Below the pieces are notes generated by a model, which saw only the letters and a program-made list of their open reading frames with translations, was not told the origin of the DNA and ran no database searches. From positions 5,202 through 11,067 of the forward strand of contig DLQQ01000044.1 of assembly GCA_002477625.1 (NCBI GenBank): a DNA stretch of 5,866 nucleotides. Direction: 5' to 3'. The stretch's first letter is position 1, and each line of letters starts with the position of its first letter. The DNA is from Candidatus Arcticimaribacter sp. UBA7428. Its GTDB lineage: Bacteria; Bacteroidota; Bacteroidia; Flavobacteriales; Flavobacteriaceae. Shown piece by piece: positions 1 through 5,866 of the stretch. A program made the position numbers and the translations under genes.

Positions 1-1691
1 TTTTGATTACCATCATCGCGCGGATTTTTTCACTTTTTGCGCCGCGTCTAATTGGAAATTCCCTTACGGCGGTTGAGCGATTCATCTTAGACGACGCCTT
101 GAGTCTTGATGAAATTAAGGAAGAACTCTTCTGGAACATCGTAATCATCGTTTCTGCTGCACTGATCTCTGGATTTTTAACCTTCTTGATGCGTCAAACA
201 ATCATCAATGTTTCTCGCTACATCGAGTTTGACCTGAAAAATGAAATTTTTGAACATTATCAAAAACTATGTTTAAGCTTTTACAAGAACAATCGAACGG
301 GAGACTTGATGAATCGAATTAGTGAAGATGTAGGAAAGGTCCGGATGTATTTTGGTCCAGCGATTATGTATAGCATCAACACCATTGCACTCTTTGTAAT
401 CGTCATTTCCTATATGGTTAGTATTGCGCCTCTTTTAACAGTATACACCCTACTCCCCTTGCCAATTTTATCCCTGGCGATATACAAACTAAGCAAAGCC
501 ATAAACACAAGGAGTACAGCCGTTCAGGAAACACTATCCGATCTTTCAACCTTTACACAAGAATCCTTCAGCGGTATAGCGGTAATCAAGTCTTACGGGA
601 TTCAGTCAAAAATTAATGAGGATTTTGCCCAACTCACCACGCTGAGTAAAGAGAAAAATGTTGATTTAGCAAAAATTCAAGCGTGGTTTTTCCCACTCAT
701 GATCTTGCTTATTGGCTTCAGTAATCTTTTAGTGATTTTTGTTGGAGGAAATCAATACATAGAAGGTACACTAGAAATTGGTGTTTTAGCAGAATTCATC
801 ATCTATGTAAACATGCTTACTTGGCCAGTCGCTACAGTGGGATGGGTTACATCAATCGTTCAACAAGCCGAAGCCTCCCAAAAAAGAATCAATGACTTTC
901 TGAAAGAAGAACCCAAAATAACCAGCGGCAGTTTAGATAAAACGATTGAAAAAGGGACCATTGAGTTTAAGAAGGTAAGCTTTACATACAAAGAAACTCA
1001 GATTCAAGCTGCAAAGAACATTAGTTTCAAACTTAATCCAGGAGAAACCCTCGGAATAATTGGGAAAACAGGCTCTGGAAAATCTACCCTATTGGATTTA
1101 ATTTGTCGTTTGTATGATGTAGACGAAGGGGAGATTTTAATAGATGGTATTCCAATCCAAGACTATAACCTCTTAGGAATTCGATCTGAAATTGGGTATG
1201 TCCCTCAAAACCCTTTCCTCTTTTCCGAAAGTATTGAACGCAATATTCGTTTTGGCAAACAGGATGCCCATTTTGATGAAATAAAAGCTGCAGCTCAAAG
1301 CGCAGCAGTAGCCGAGAATATTGAACAATTTAAAGAAGGATACAAAACTCTTTTAGGCGAGCGAGGAGTTACTCTTTCTGGAGGGCAAATTCAACGAATT
1401 TCAATTGCACGAGCTCTTATTAAAGATCCAAAAGTATTGTTGTTTGATGACTGTTTATCTGCCGTTGATGCGGATACAGAGGAAGAAATTTTAAAAAACT
1501 TAAAAGAGCGTTCAAAAGAAAAAACTACGCTAATAGTCAGTCATCGAATTTCATCTGTTAAAGACGCCAATTCTATCCTTGTTATCGATCAGGGGGCAAT
1601 TATCGAACAAGGAACCCACGTCGAGTTAATCCATAAAGGCGGATTTTACAAAGAATTGTTCCAAAAACAAAACACAGAAAGGCACCAATAA
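1..1691 (+). CDS. ABC exporter half-transporter, fused permease and ATPase (5' partial)
   Basis: This is a membrane export protein with a type I ABC exporter transmembrane domain followed by an ATPase domain. It works as a dimer in the inner membrane; the substrate cannot be told from sequence. Residues are counted from the codon at position 3. Hydrophobic segments lie near 43-63, 118-140, 141-161, 226-247 and 258-280. The ATPase domain shows Walker A G354-T362 (GKTGSGKST), Q-loop Q402, an intact signature LSGGQ at 458-462, Walker B VLLFDD at 478-483, D-loop SAVD at 486-489 and H-loop H514. The residue after the Walker B Asp, usually the catalytic Glu, is Asp (D483), as in MdlA-type proteins and the degenerate subunit of heterodimeric exporters. 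The frame is open at the left edge. Against the usual 580-600 residues of the family, some 20-40 N-terminal residues including most of TM1 are missing, so the TTG at position 3 is not the real start. The stop is TAA at 1689-1691. The family is certain; a multidrug or lipid role is only inference. Confidence 0.95.
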   Translation, partial: LITIIARIFSLFAPRLIGNSLTAVERFILDDALSLDEIKEELFWNIVIIVSAALISGFLTFLMRQTIINVSRYIEFDLKNEIFEHYQKLCLSFYKNNRTGDLMNRISEDVGKVRMYFGPAIMYSINTIALFVIVISYMVSIAPLLTVYTLLPLPILSLAIYKLSKAINTRSTAVQETLSDLSTFTQESFSGIAVIKSYGIQSKINEDFAQLTTLSKEKNVDLAKIQAWFFPLMILLIGFSNLLVIFVGGNQYIEGTLEIGVLAEFIIYVNMLTWPVATVGWVTSIVQQAEASQKRINDFLKEEPKITSGSLDKTIEKGTIEFKKVSFTYKETQIQAAKNISFKLNPGETLGIIGKTGSGKSTLLDLICRLYDVDEGEILIDGIPIQDYNLLGIRSEIGYVPQNPFLFSESIERNIRFGKQDAHFDEIKAAAQSAAVAENIEQFKEGYKTLLGERGVTLSGGQIQRISIARALIKDPKVLLFDDCLSAVDADTEEEILKNLKERSKEKTTLIVSHRISSVKDANSILVIDQGAIIEQGTHVELIHKGGFYKELFQKQNTERHQ

Positions 1692-1765
1692 TTTTTTTTT
1701 GTTTAATATTTTATCCATTTTTGTTAATAATTATGGATTTAAGTTAAACAAAACAGAAGGCGTTG
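1692..1765. promoter_or_regulatory. Nested inverted repeats ahead of the PUR gene (possible leader or operator)
   Basis: The gap between the ABC gene and the PUR gene is very AT-rich. It starts with nine T residues (1692-1700) straight after the ABC stop, with no GC-rich stem before them, so it is not a convincing terminator. Two inverted repeats are nested around a common centre: GTTTAA 1701-1706 with TTAAAC 1744-1749, and ATCCAT 1713-1718 with ATGGAT 1733-1738. The outer right arm ends six bases before the ribosome binding site of the next gene. This could be an operator or an mRNA leader hairpin, but short repeats arise easily in AT-rich DNA. No clear Bacteroidota promoter (TTG, spacer, TAnnTTTG) was found here. 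Confidence 0.3.
1755..1760 (+). promoter_or_regulatory. Ribosome binding site of the PUR gene
   Basis: AGAAGG lies five bases before the ATG at 1766. It is a good Shine-Dalgarno match and the only clear one in this window. It favours ATG 1766 over the adjacent in-frame TTG at 1763, which would leave only two bases of spacing. Confidence 0.6.
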
Positions 1766-2122
1766 ATGGAAATTAAGCAAGAAGACATATACTCAAAGGT
1801 ACTCCGTGCTGGAAGAAGAACATATTTTTTTGATATAAGAGAAACCAAAGCAAGCGACTATTACCTTACAATAACTGAAAGTAAAAAGTTCAGTAACGAT
1901 GATGGAACTTTTTTTTATAAAAAACACAAAATATACCTCTACAAAGAGGACTTCCAAGAATTTCAAGACATTCTTGGTGAAATGATTGGTTTTGTCATCA
2001 AAGAAAGAGGAGAAGAAGTTATTAGTGAACGTCATCAAAAAGATTTTAAACCCGAAGATTCGAAAGGTGTTGCAAAAAATACAACTGAGGATTTTACCGA
2101 TATTAATTTTGAAGATATTTAA
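1766..2122 (+). CDS. PUR-family DNA/RNA-binding protein (DUF3276)
   Basis: This small protein of 118 residues has a single PUR-alpha-type fold, the DUF3276 family found in Bacteroidota and related to the spirochaete Pur-domain proteins. Family members bind single-stranded nucleic acid, and Borrelia BpuR binds DNA and RNA. The role in Bacteroidota is poorly known. The core covers about residues 5-82. It opens with the family pattern YSKVLRAGRRTYFFDIRE (9-26), then strands near 32-39 and 54-60 (HKIYLYKEDF) and a helix near 61-80. The K/R and aromatic residues of these strands are the likely binding surface. The tail from about 88 is polar and becomes acidic (EDFTDINFEDI), probably disordered. 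ATG 1766 is chosen because it matches the family N-terminus (MEIKQEDIYSK) and has a well-placed AGAAGG. The gene follows the ABC gene by 74 bases on the same strand, and co-transcription is possible. Family confidence is high; a regulatory role is inference. Confidence 0.92.
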   Translation: MEIKQEDIYSKVLRAGRRTYFFDIRETKASDYYLTITESKKFSNDDGTFFYKKHKIYLYKEDFQEFQDILGEMIGFVIKERGEEVISERHQKDFKPEDSKGVAKNTTEDFTDINFEDI

Positions 2123-2166
2123 CTAATCTTTTAACATCATTCCCACCACCGTTAACTGTATTTTTT

Positions 2167-2174
2167 TACCTTTA
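2167..2174 (+). promoter_or_regulatory. Weak candidate -7 box upstream of the M14 peptidase gene
   Basis: TACCTTTA matches the Bacteroidota -7 consensus TAnnTTTG at all but the last base and lies 45 bases before the GTG start. No TTG occurs at the expected distance upstream, so only half of a promoter is visible. The rest of the 97-base gap (2123-2219) holds T-rich DNA and no clear ribosome binding site or terminator. Confidence 0.2.
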
Positions 2175-2219
2175 AATGGATATTGATTCCACTTAATGTA
2201 TTAATTAGAACATATAACT

Positions 2220-4739
2220 GTGAAAAAAACTACAACACTACTCGTCATAATGTGGATGAGCTTAATCGGATTTGCACAAACCGATGCGTCCTATTATCTA
2301 CCCGCTAGTCATCAATATGATTCCACTATCCCAACGCCACAAAGCGTATTGGGATTTAATGTAGGAGATTGGCATGTAAGTCACGATAAGTTATCGGAAT
2401 ACATGCGGGTATTGGCACAGGCATCTGAACGCATTTCAATCGAAAACAGAGGCACCACCTATGAAGGCCGTCCACTTCTTCTTTTGACCATTACTAGTCC
2501 AAAGAATCATAAAAACATAGATCAAATCAAAAAGCAACACATGCTGTTGTCTGAGCCAGAAGGTCAGGGTTTAGACCTCAACACCATGCCCGCAATAGTT
2601 TATCAGGGTTTCTCGATTCATGGAAATGAACCCAGTGGAGCAAATGCTGGATTAATGGTTGCTTATCACCTTGCTGCTTCGCAAGATGCTAGTGTAGCAG
2701 AGCTCCTCCAAGAGGTAGTCGTTTTGTTTGATCCGAGCTACAATCCTGACGGATTACAACGTTTTTCTCAATGGGCTAACACCCATAAAAGTAATATTCT
2801 TAATCCGGACTCAAACGACAGAGAGTATACTGAAGCCTGGCCGAGAGGGCGAACGAACCACTATTGGTTTGACATGAACCGCGATTGGCTTCCTGTACAA
2901 TTGCCCGAATCAAAAGTCCGCATCAAAAGTTTCACGGAATGGTTGCCCAATATTCTTACAGATCATCACGAGATGGGCACTAATGCTACTTTCTTTTTTC
3001 AACCTGGAATTCAATCCCGAGTAAATCCGCTAACCCCAAAGATGAACCAAACCCTAACGCGGGAAATTGGATATTTTCATGCAGAAGCGTTAAACAAAAT
3101 CGGGTCACTTTACTATACCGAAGAAAGCTACGATGACTTTTACTATGGAAAAGGATCTACCTACCCCGACGTGAACGGGAGTATTGGAATTCTATTTGAA
3201 CAAGCAAGCTCAAGGGGTCATATTCAAGAGAGTGATAACGGTGTACTCACATTCCCTTTCACAATAAGAAACCAGTTCAACACAGCTCTATCTACTCTAA
3301 AAGCTGCAAAGAATATGCGGGTAAAACTCCTAGACTATCAAAGAACTTTTTACAGCGATGCCCTTAAAGAAGCAAGTCAAAGCAAACAAAAGTCCATCGT
3401 ATTTGGAAACAGCAAAGATCCTGCTACTGCCTATCGTTTAGCAGAAATACTAAAACGCCATAAAATAAAAGTGCATTCTTTAGCAAAAAATACAACTGTA
3501 AAGGGAAAGAATTACGCCAAAGAAGCAAGTTATGTTGTTCCACTGAATCATAAGAAAAACAAGTTAATTCATGCGATGTTTGACACACAGACCAAATTCA
3601 AAGACAGTTTGTTTTATGATATTTCAGCATGGACCTTTCCCCTATCCTTTAACTTAAATTATTCTTTTGAAAAATCTACAGCCCTTGCCGGTCCTGAAAT
3701 CAAAACACTAACAATAGCCAACGATAAAACAATAGAGCAATCTACTTATGCTTATCTTTTAGAAGGACACGGTTACTATACTCCAAAATTCCTATACCAT
3801 CTTTTAGATGCTGGAATCCGAGTAAAGGTCGGACTTAAACCTTTTTCAATTGAAGGGAATTCGTATGATTATGGAAGTTTAATGATTCCTGTAGCCAATC
3901 AGAATATGAATTCTGAGATGCTACACAACAAAATAACAGAGGCTGCTTCTGGTCTTATGCTTAATATTCGTTCGGTAAGTACGGGACTAACAGCAGGAAT
4001 AGATTTAGGGTCTCGGAATTTTGAAACCATTAAAAAACCAAGTGTTGCCGTCTTAGTTGGCGATGGAGTACGAAGCTACGATGCAGGAGAAATATGGCAT
4101 TTAATGGATACGCAGTATGAAATTCCAGTAACCAAGATAGATGTACGTCAATTAAAAAGAATTGATTTGAGTCGTTACACCCACTTAATCATTCCAAGTT
4201 ACTCTGGAAGTTTATTGAATTCCAGTACCAAGAAAATTGAAAGCTGGATTAAAACGGGGGGTTCTTTAGTTGCCTATCGAGATGCAATAAAGTGGGTAAA
4301 CAAGTCCGAACTCGCAAAGGTTGAATTAAAATCATTTGAACGAGAGGCTAACGGAGTAGCTTTTGATCGGAAAGATAATTACCGTGGCGCGCAAAACATT
4401 GGTGGAGCTATTTTCAATACAGACATTGACCGAAGCCATCCCATCAACTTCGGGATAGAACAAAGCACCTTGCCGATTTTTAGGAATTCCAGAATCTTTA
4501 TGAAAGCCGACAAGCAGAGTTATTACAACCCCATTCGTTACACAAAAAATCCGCTTCTAAGTGGATATATTTCAAGTGAGCAAATGAATCTTTTAAAAGG
4601 GAGTGTCCCGTTTAAACACATACGAAAAGGAAATGGGAATATTATTCTTCTAACTGATAACACAAATTTTAGAGCTTATTGGTACGGCACCAATAAAGTT
4701 TTTGCAAACACTTTATTTTACGCAGATTTTATGCGTTAA
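2220..4739 (+). CDS. Secreted M14-family zinc carboxypeptidase-like protein with C-terminal GATase1-like domain
   Basis: This is a large exported metallopeptidase of 839 residues. A signal peptide occupies residues 1-19 (Lys-Lys, hydrophobic core, then GFA before Q20), predicting export to the periplasm or beyond. No lipobox Cys and no type IX secretion C-terminal domain is apparent. The M14 domain covers about 50-370. It holds YEGRPL (81-86, R84 as in carboxypeptidase A), the zinc motif HGNEPSG with H134 and E137, NPDG (175-178), the substrate-binding pair N220-R221 in DMNRDW, a third zinc ligand in DHHEMG (most likely H250), and a likely catalytic Glu E327 in GILFEQASS. A middle region (390-600) has no recognised domain. 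Residues about 605-700 look like a class I glutamine amidotransferase-like fold (VAVLVGDG; HLIIPSYSGS; GGSLVAY), probably not catalytic. The substrate is unknown; peptides or cell-wall peptides are possible. GTG 2220 is the start because an in-frame TAA lies at 2202-2204, no ATG or TTG lies between, and later Mets (11, 13) would destroy the signal peptide. No clear Shine-Dalgarno is seen. Confidence 0.9.
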   Translation: MKKTTTLLVIMWMSLIGFAQTDASYYLPASHQYDSTIPTPQSVLGFNVGDWHVSHDKLSEYMRVLAQASERISIENRGTTYEGRPLLLLTITSPKNHKNIDQIKKQHMLLSEPEGQGLDLNTMPAIVYQGFSIHGNEPSGANAGLMVAYHLAASQDASVAELLQEVVVLFDPSYNPDGLQRFSQWANTHKSNILNPDSNDREYTEAWPRGRTNHYWFDMNRDWLPVQLPESKVRIKSFTEWLPNILTDHHEMGTNATFFFQPGIQSRVNPLTPKMNQTLTREIGYFHAEALNKIGSLYYTEESYDDFYYGKGSTYPDVNGSIGILFEQASSRGHIQESDNGVLTFPFTIRNQFNTALSTLKAAKNMRVKLLDYQRTFYSDALKEASQSKQKSIVFGNSKDPATAYRLAEILKRHKIKVHSLAKNTTVKGKNYAKEASYVVPLNHKKNKLIHAMFDTQTKFKDSLFYDISAWTFPLSFNLNYSFEKSTALAGPEIKTLTIANDKTIEQSTYAYLLEGHGYYTPKFLYHLLDAGIRVKVGLKPFSIEGNSYDYGSLMIPVANQNMNSEMLHNKITEAASGLMLNIRSVSTGLTAGIDLGSRNFETIKKPSVAVLVGDGVRSYDAGEIWHLMDTQYEIPVTKIDVRQLKRIDLSRYTHLIIPSYSGSLLNSSTKKIESWIKTGGSLVAYRDAIKWVNKSELAKVELKSFEREANGVAFDRKDNYRGAQNIGGAIFNTDIDRSHPINFGIEQSTLPIFRNSRIFMKADKQSYYNPIRYTKNPLLSGYISSEQMNLLKGSVPFKHIRKGNGNIILLTDNTNFRAYWYGTNKVFANTLFYADFMR

Positions 4740-4756
4740 CATTTTATGATCTTGTA

Positions 4757-4798
4757 AAAAAAACACCCAAGGAGAAGATTCTCTTTGGGTGTTTTTTT
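4757..4798. terminator. Bidirectional intrinsic terminator between convergent genes
   Basis: A 12-pair stem is formed by 4763-4774 (ACACCCAAGGAG) and 4781-4792 (CTCTTTGGGTGT), with one G-T wobble and a six-base loop. An A tract on the left (4756-4763) faces a T tract on the right (4792-4798), so the hairpin is followed by a U run when read on either strand. It lies 17 bases after the M14 peptidase stop and 19 bases after the stop of the opposing DUF962 gene, and so can end both transcripts. Confidence 0.9.
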
Positions 4799-4817
4799 AT
4801 TGGACTCTTTTGTGGGA

Positions 4818-5285
4818 TTAGCTTTTACTCTTAAATACATGATCCAAAATCCAAGCTGGACCGATCAATAAGAATTTAAGATCGTCTAAGAAAGAGGGCT
4901 TTTTACCTTCAATTTTATGTCCATAAAACTGAATAATCCAAGCCACAACAAAAATCCCAACCGAGGCTTTCCATAAACTCATTTGAAGGGCTAATTGGAA
5001 ATTCCCAAGAATACATAGAATTGAAAAACCCAAAATCAAAAATGCCATTTTCAATGACAATCGAATGTAAAAAATCATCAAAGGAAATAAGAAGGCGACA
5101 CCCCAATTTGCGTACAAAGGGTCTTCTATACCGGTTATGCTGGTAATAAGACCCGAAGGAATACTCATTAATAACCCAACTACCGAAAAGAAAATTGCGG
5201 GAACACAAAAATAGTGAATGATTTTATTGGTTTTATTCTGATGGCTTACTGCGTAGGCATCAAGCAGTTGTTGTAATGTTTGCAT
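4818..5285 (-). CDS. DUF962 / Mpo1-like membrane protein (putative 2-hydroxy fatty acid dioxygenase)
   Basis: This is an integral membrane protein of 155 residues in the DUF962 family, which includes yeast Mpo1 (YGL010w). Mpo1 is an Fe(II)-dependent dioxygenase that removes one carbon from 2-hydroxy fatty acids during phytosphingosine breakdown. The family signature is plain: an N-terminal SHQNKTNKIIHYFCVP (14-29) with H15 and H24, and a C-terminal QFYGHKIEGKKPSF followed by DDLKFLLIGPAWIL (119-147) with H123. The His residues are the likely iron ligands. Hydrophobic segments lie near 25-42, 61-78, 80-100 and 107-121. The ATG at 5285-5283 starts the usual family N-terminus; upstream only a weak AAGAA is seen as ribosome binding site. 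It converges on the M14 peptidase across a shared terminator and is divergent from the peroxiredoxin-like gene. The family is clear; activity on 2-hydroxy fatty acids in bacteria is transferred from the yeast protein. Confidence 0.9.
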   Translation of the reverse strand: MQTLQQLLDAYAVSHQNKTNKIIHYFCVPAIFFSVVGLLMSIPSGLITSITGIEDPLYANWGVAFLFPLMIFYIRLSLKMAFLILGFSILCILGNFQLALQMSLWKASVGIFVVAWIIQFYGHKIEGKKPSFLDDLKFLLIGPAWILDHVFKSKS

Positions 5286-5301
5286 ATTCTTAATTTTTTA
5301 C

Positions 5302-5333
5302 TGAAATTACAATTAATTAATTAAACTATCAAA
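5302..5333 (-). promoter_or_regulatory. Weak candidate promoter for the DUF962 gene
   Basis: On the minus strand TTTG (complement of 5330-5333) is followed after 20 bases by TAATTTCA (complement of 5302-5309). The upstream box and spacing fit the Bacteroidota promoter form, but the -7 box matches only four of six fixed positions of TAnnTTTG. It would give a leader of about ten bases and would abut the start codon of the divergent gene. The 48-base gap also contains the symmetric AATTAATTAATTAA at 5311-5324. Confidence 0.25.
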
Positions 5334-5866
5334 ATGGCCGTTACACCATCAAAAATGCTTCCTTTACAACAGCAGGCACCCAACTTCAACCTATTGGATG
5401 TTAGTCTTGGTAAAAAGGTTTCTCTTGATAACCTAAAAGGGAAAAAAGGAACTTTGATTGTTTTTATGTGTAATCATTGTCCGTTTGTAATTCATTTGTT
5501 GGAGCACTTCATCAGCCTTGCTGAAGAATTGAAACCACAAGGCATCGCAACCGTAGCTATTTCGAGTAACGATATCGAGAGTTACCCACAAGATGGGCCA
5601 CAACAAATGCAAACTCTTTGTGAGGAATATGGAATCTCTTTCCCCTATCTATACGATCCTACGCAAGAAGTAGCTCAAGCATATGATGCTGCCTGTACCC
5701 CAGACTTTTATCTTTTTGATGATCAAAACAAATTGGTTTATCGTGGGCGATATGATGCATCAAGGCCCCAATCGGGAACGCCGATTACGGGAGAAGATTT
5801 GAAAAATGCAGCCTTGAATTTAATCCATAAAAAACCCATATCCGAAAATCAATTTCCGAGTATGGG
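5334..5866 (+). CDS. Thioredoxin-fold peroxiredoxin-like protein with CxxC motif (3' partial)
   Basis: This is a probably cytoplasmic thiol-redox protein of the AhpC/TSA-redoxin superfamily, the peroxiredoxin-like group 1 type annotated in many Bacteroidota as 'thioredoxin family protein'. The window shows 177 codons plus two bases with no stop. Landmarks are the opening QQQAPNFNLLDV (12-23), a strand GTLIVFMCNHCPFV (39-52) carrying C46-N-H-C49-P, the strand ATVAISSND (72-80), C96, and C121-T-P-D with the likely cis-proline P123 before YLFD and LVYRGRYD. In this group the second Cys of CxxC aligns with the peroxidatic Cys of peroxiredoxins while the rest of their active site is not kept, so peroxidase activity is uncertain. 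No signal peptide is seen. An in-frame TAA at 5322-5324 fixes ATG 5334 as the first start; no Shine-Dalgarno is visible. Relatives are about 185-195 residues long and end soon after a 'PSMG' stretch, so about 10-15 residues lie beyond the edge. No substrate can be inferred. Confidence 0.88.
   Translation, partial: MAVTPSKMLPLQQQAPNFNLLDVSLGKKVSLDNLKGKKGTLIVFMCNHCPFVIHLLEHFISLAEELKPQGIATVAISSNDIESYPQDGPQQMQTLCEEYGISFPYLYDPTQEVAQAYDAACTPDFYLFDDQNKLVYRGRYDASRPQSGTPITGEDLKNAALNLIHKKPISENQFPSM

Noticed and set aside
1692..1700. Run of nine T after the ABC transporter stop as a terminator
   Set aside because: No GC-containing stem precedes it, so it lacks the hairpin needed for an intrinsic terminator.
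1793..2038. Open frame of 81 codons on the minus strand
   Set aside because: It lies wholly inside the PUR gene, is dominated by Phe/Ser runs from the antisense of Lys/Glu codons, and resembles no known family.
2072..3498. A 16-base exact repeat, GCAAAAAATACAACTG, at 2072-2087 and 3483-3498
   Set aside because: Both copies are in frame and encode AKNTT in unrelated proteins. There are no flanking repeats, so chance with shared codon use is the simplest reading.
48..5006. A 16-base exact match, CTAATTGGAAATTCCC, at 48-63 and 4991-5006
   Set aside because: The copies lie inside two unrelated coding regions, read on opposite strands, with no third copy or extension. No mobile element or uptake motif is indicated.
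4915..5208. Second open frame of 97 codons on the minus strand
   Set aside because: It is an alternate frame nested in the DUF962 gene, whose own frame shows clear family motifs.
5311..5324. AATTAATTAATTAA as a specific operator
   Set aside because: A symmetric AT-only tetranucleotide repeat is common in AT-rich intergenic DNA; without conservation data it cannot be called an operator.
1..5866. CRISPR array, tRNA/rRNA, insertion sequence, toxin-antitoxin or defence genes
   Set aside because: No spaced direct repeats, cloverleaf-like segments, transposase or integrase motifs, or known defence domains were seen on either strand.

Overview
The window reads as ordinary chromosomal DNA from a member of the Bacteroidota, most likely Flavobacteriales. 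The DNA is AT-rich. The secreted peptidase has the short signal peptide ending in 'GFAQ' that is common in this phylum. Starts have weak or no Shine-Dalgarno sequences. A PUR/DUF3276 protein, a DUF962 (Mpo1-like) membrane protein and a CxxC peroxiredoxin-like protein are all typical of flavobacterial genomes. The assignment rests on these protein families and not on any rRNA or marker gene, so genus is not claimed.

Layout. Positions 1-1691 (+) hold most of an ABC exporter half-transporter whose N-terminus lies outside the window. After 74 bases comes a small PUR-family nucleic-acid-binding protein (1766-2122, +). A 97-base gap leads to a large secreted M14 zinc carboxypeptidase-like protein (2220-4739, +). 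A strong symmetric hairpin with A and T tracts (4757-4798) separates it from a convergent DUF962/Mpo1-like membrane protein (4818-5285, -). This gene is divergent, across 48 bases, from a thioredoxin-fold peroxiredoxin-like gene (5334 onward, +) that runs off the right edge, probably only a few codons short of its end.

How the genes fit together. No single pathway links all five. The exporter and PUR gene are co-oriented and may be co-transcribed, but the gap between them holds nested inverted repeats and could carry separate control. The peptidase stands alone between a gap and a terminator. The DUF962 and peroxiredoxin-like genes share one very short intergenic region and could be co-regulated.

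No RNA gene, mobile element, CRISPR array, integration site or origin was recognised, and there is no gene-free stretch above 300 bases. I do not see a convincing undescribed multi-gene system. The points most worth a second look are the Asp in place of the catalytic Glu in the ABC protein, the inverted repeats ahead of the PUR gene, the composite carboxypeptidase, and the Mpo1-like gene in a likely hydroxy-fatty-acid producer.
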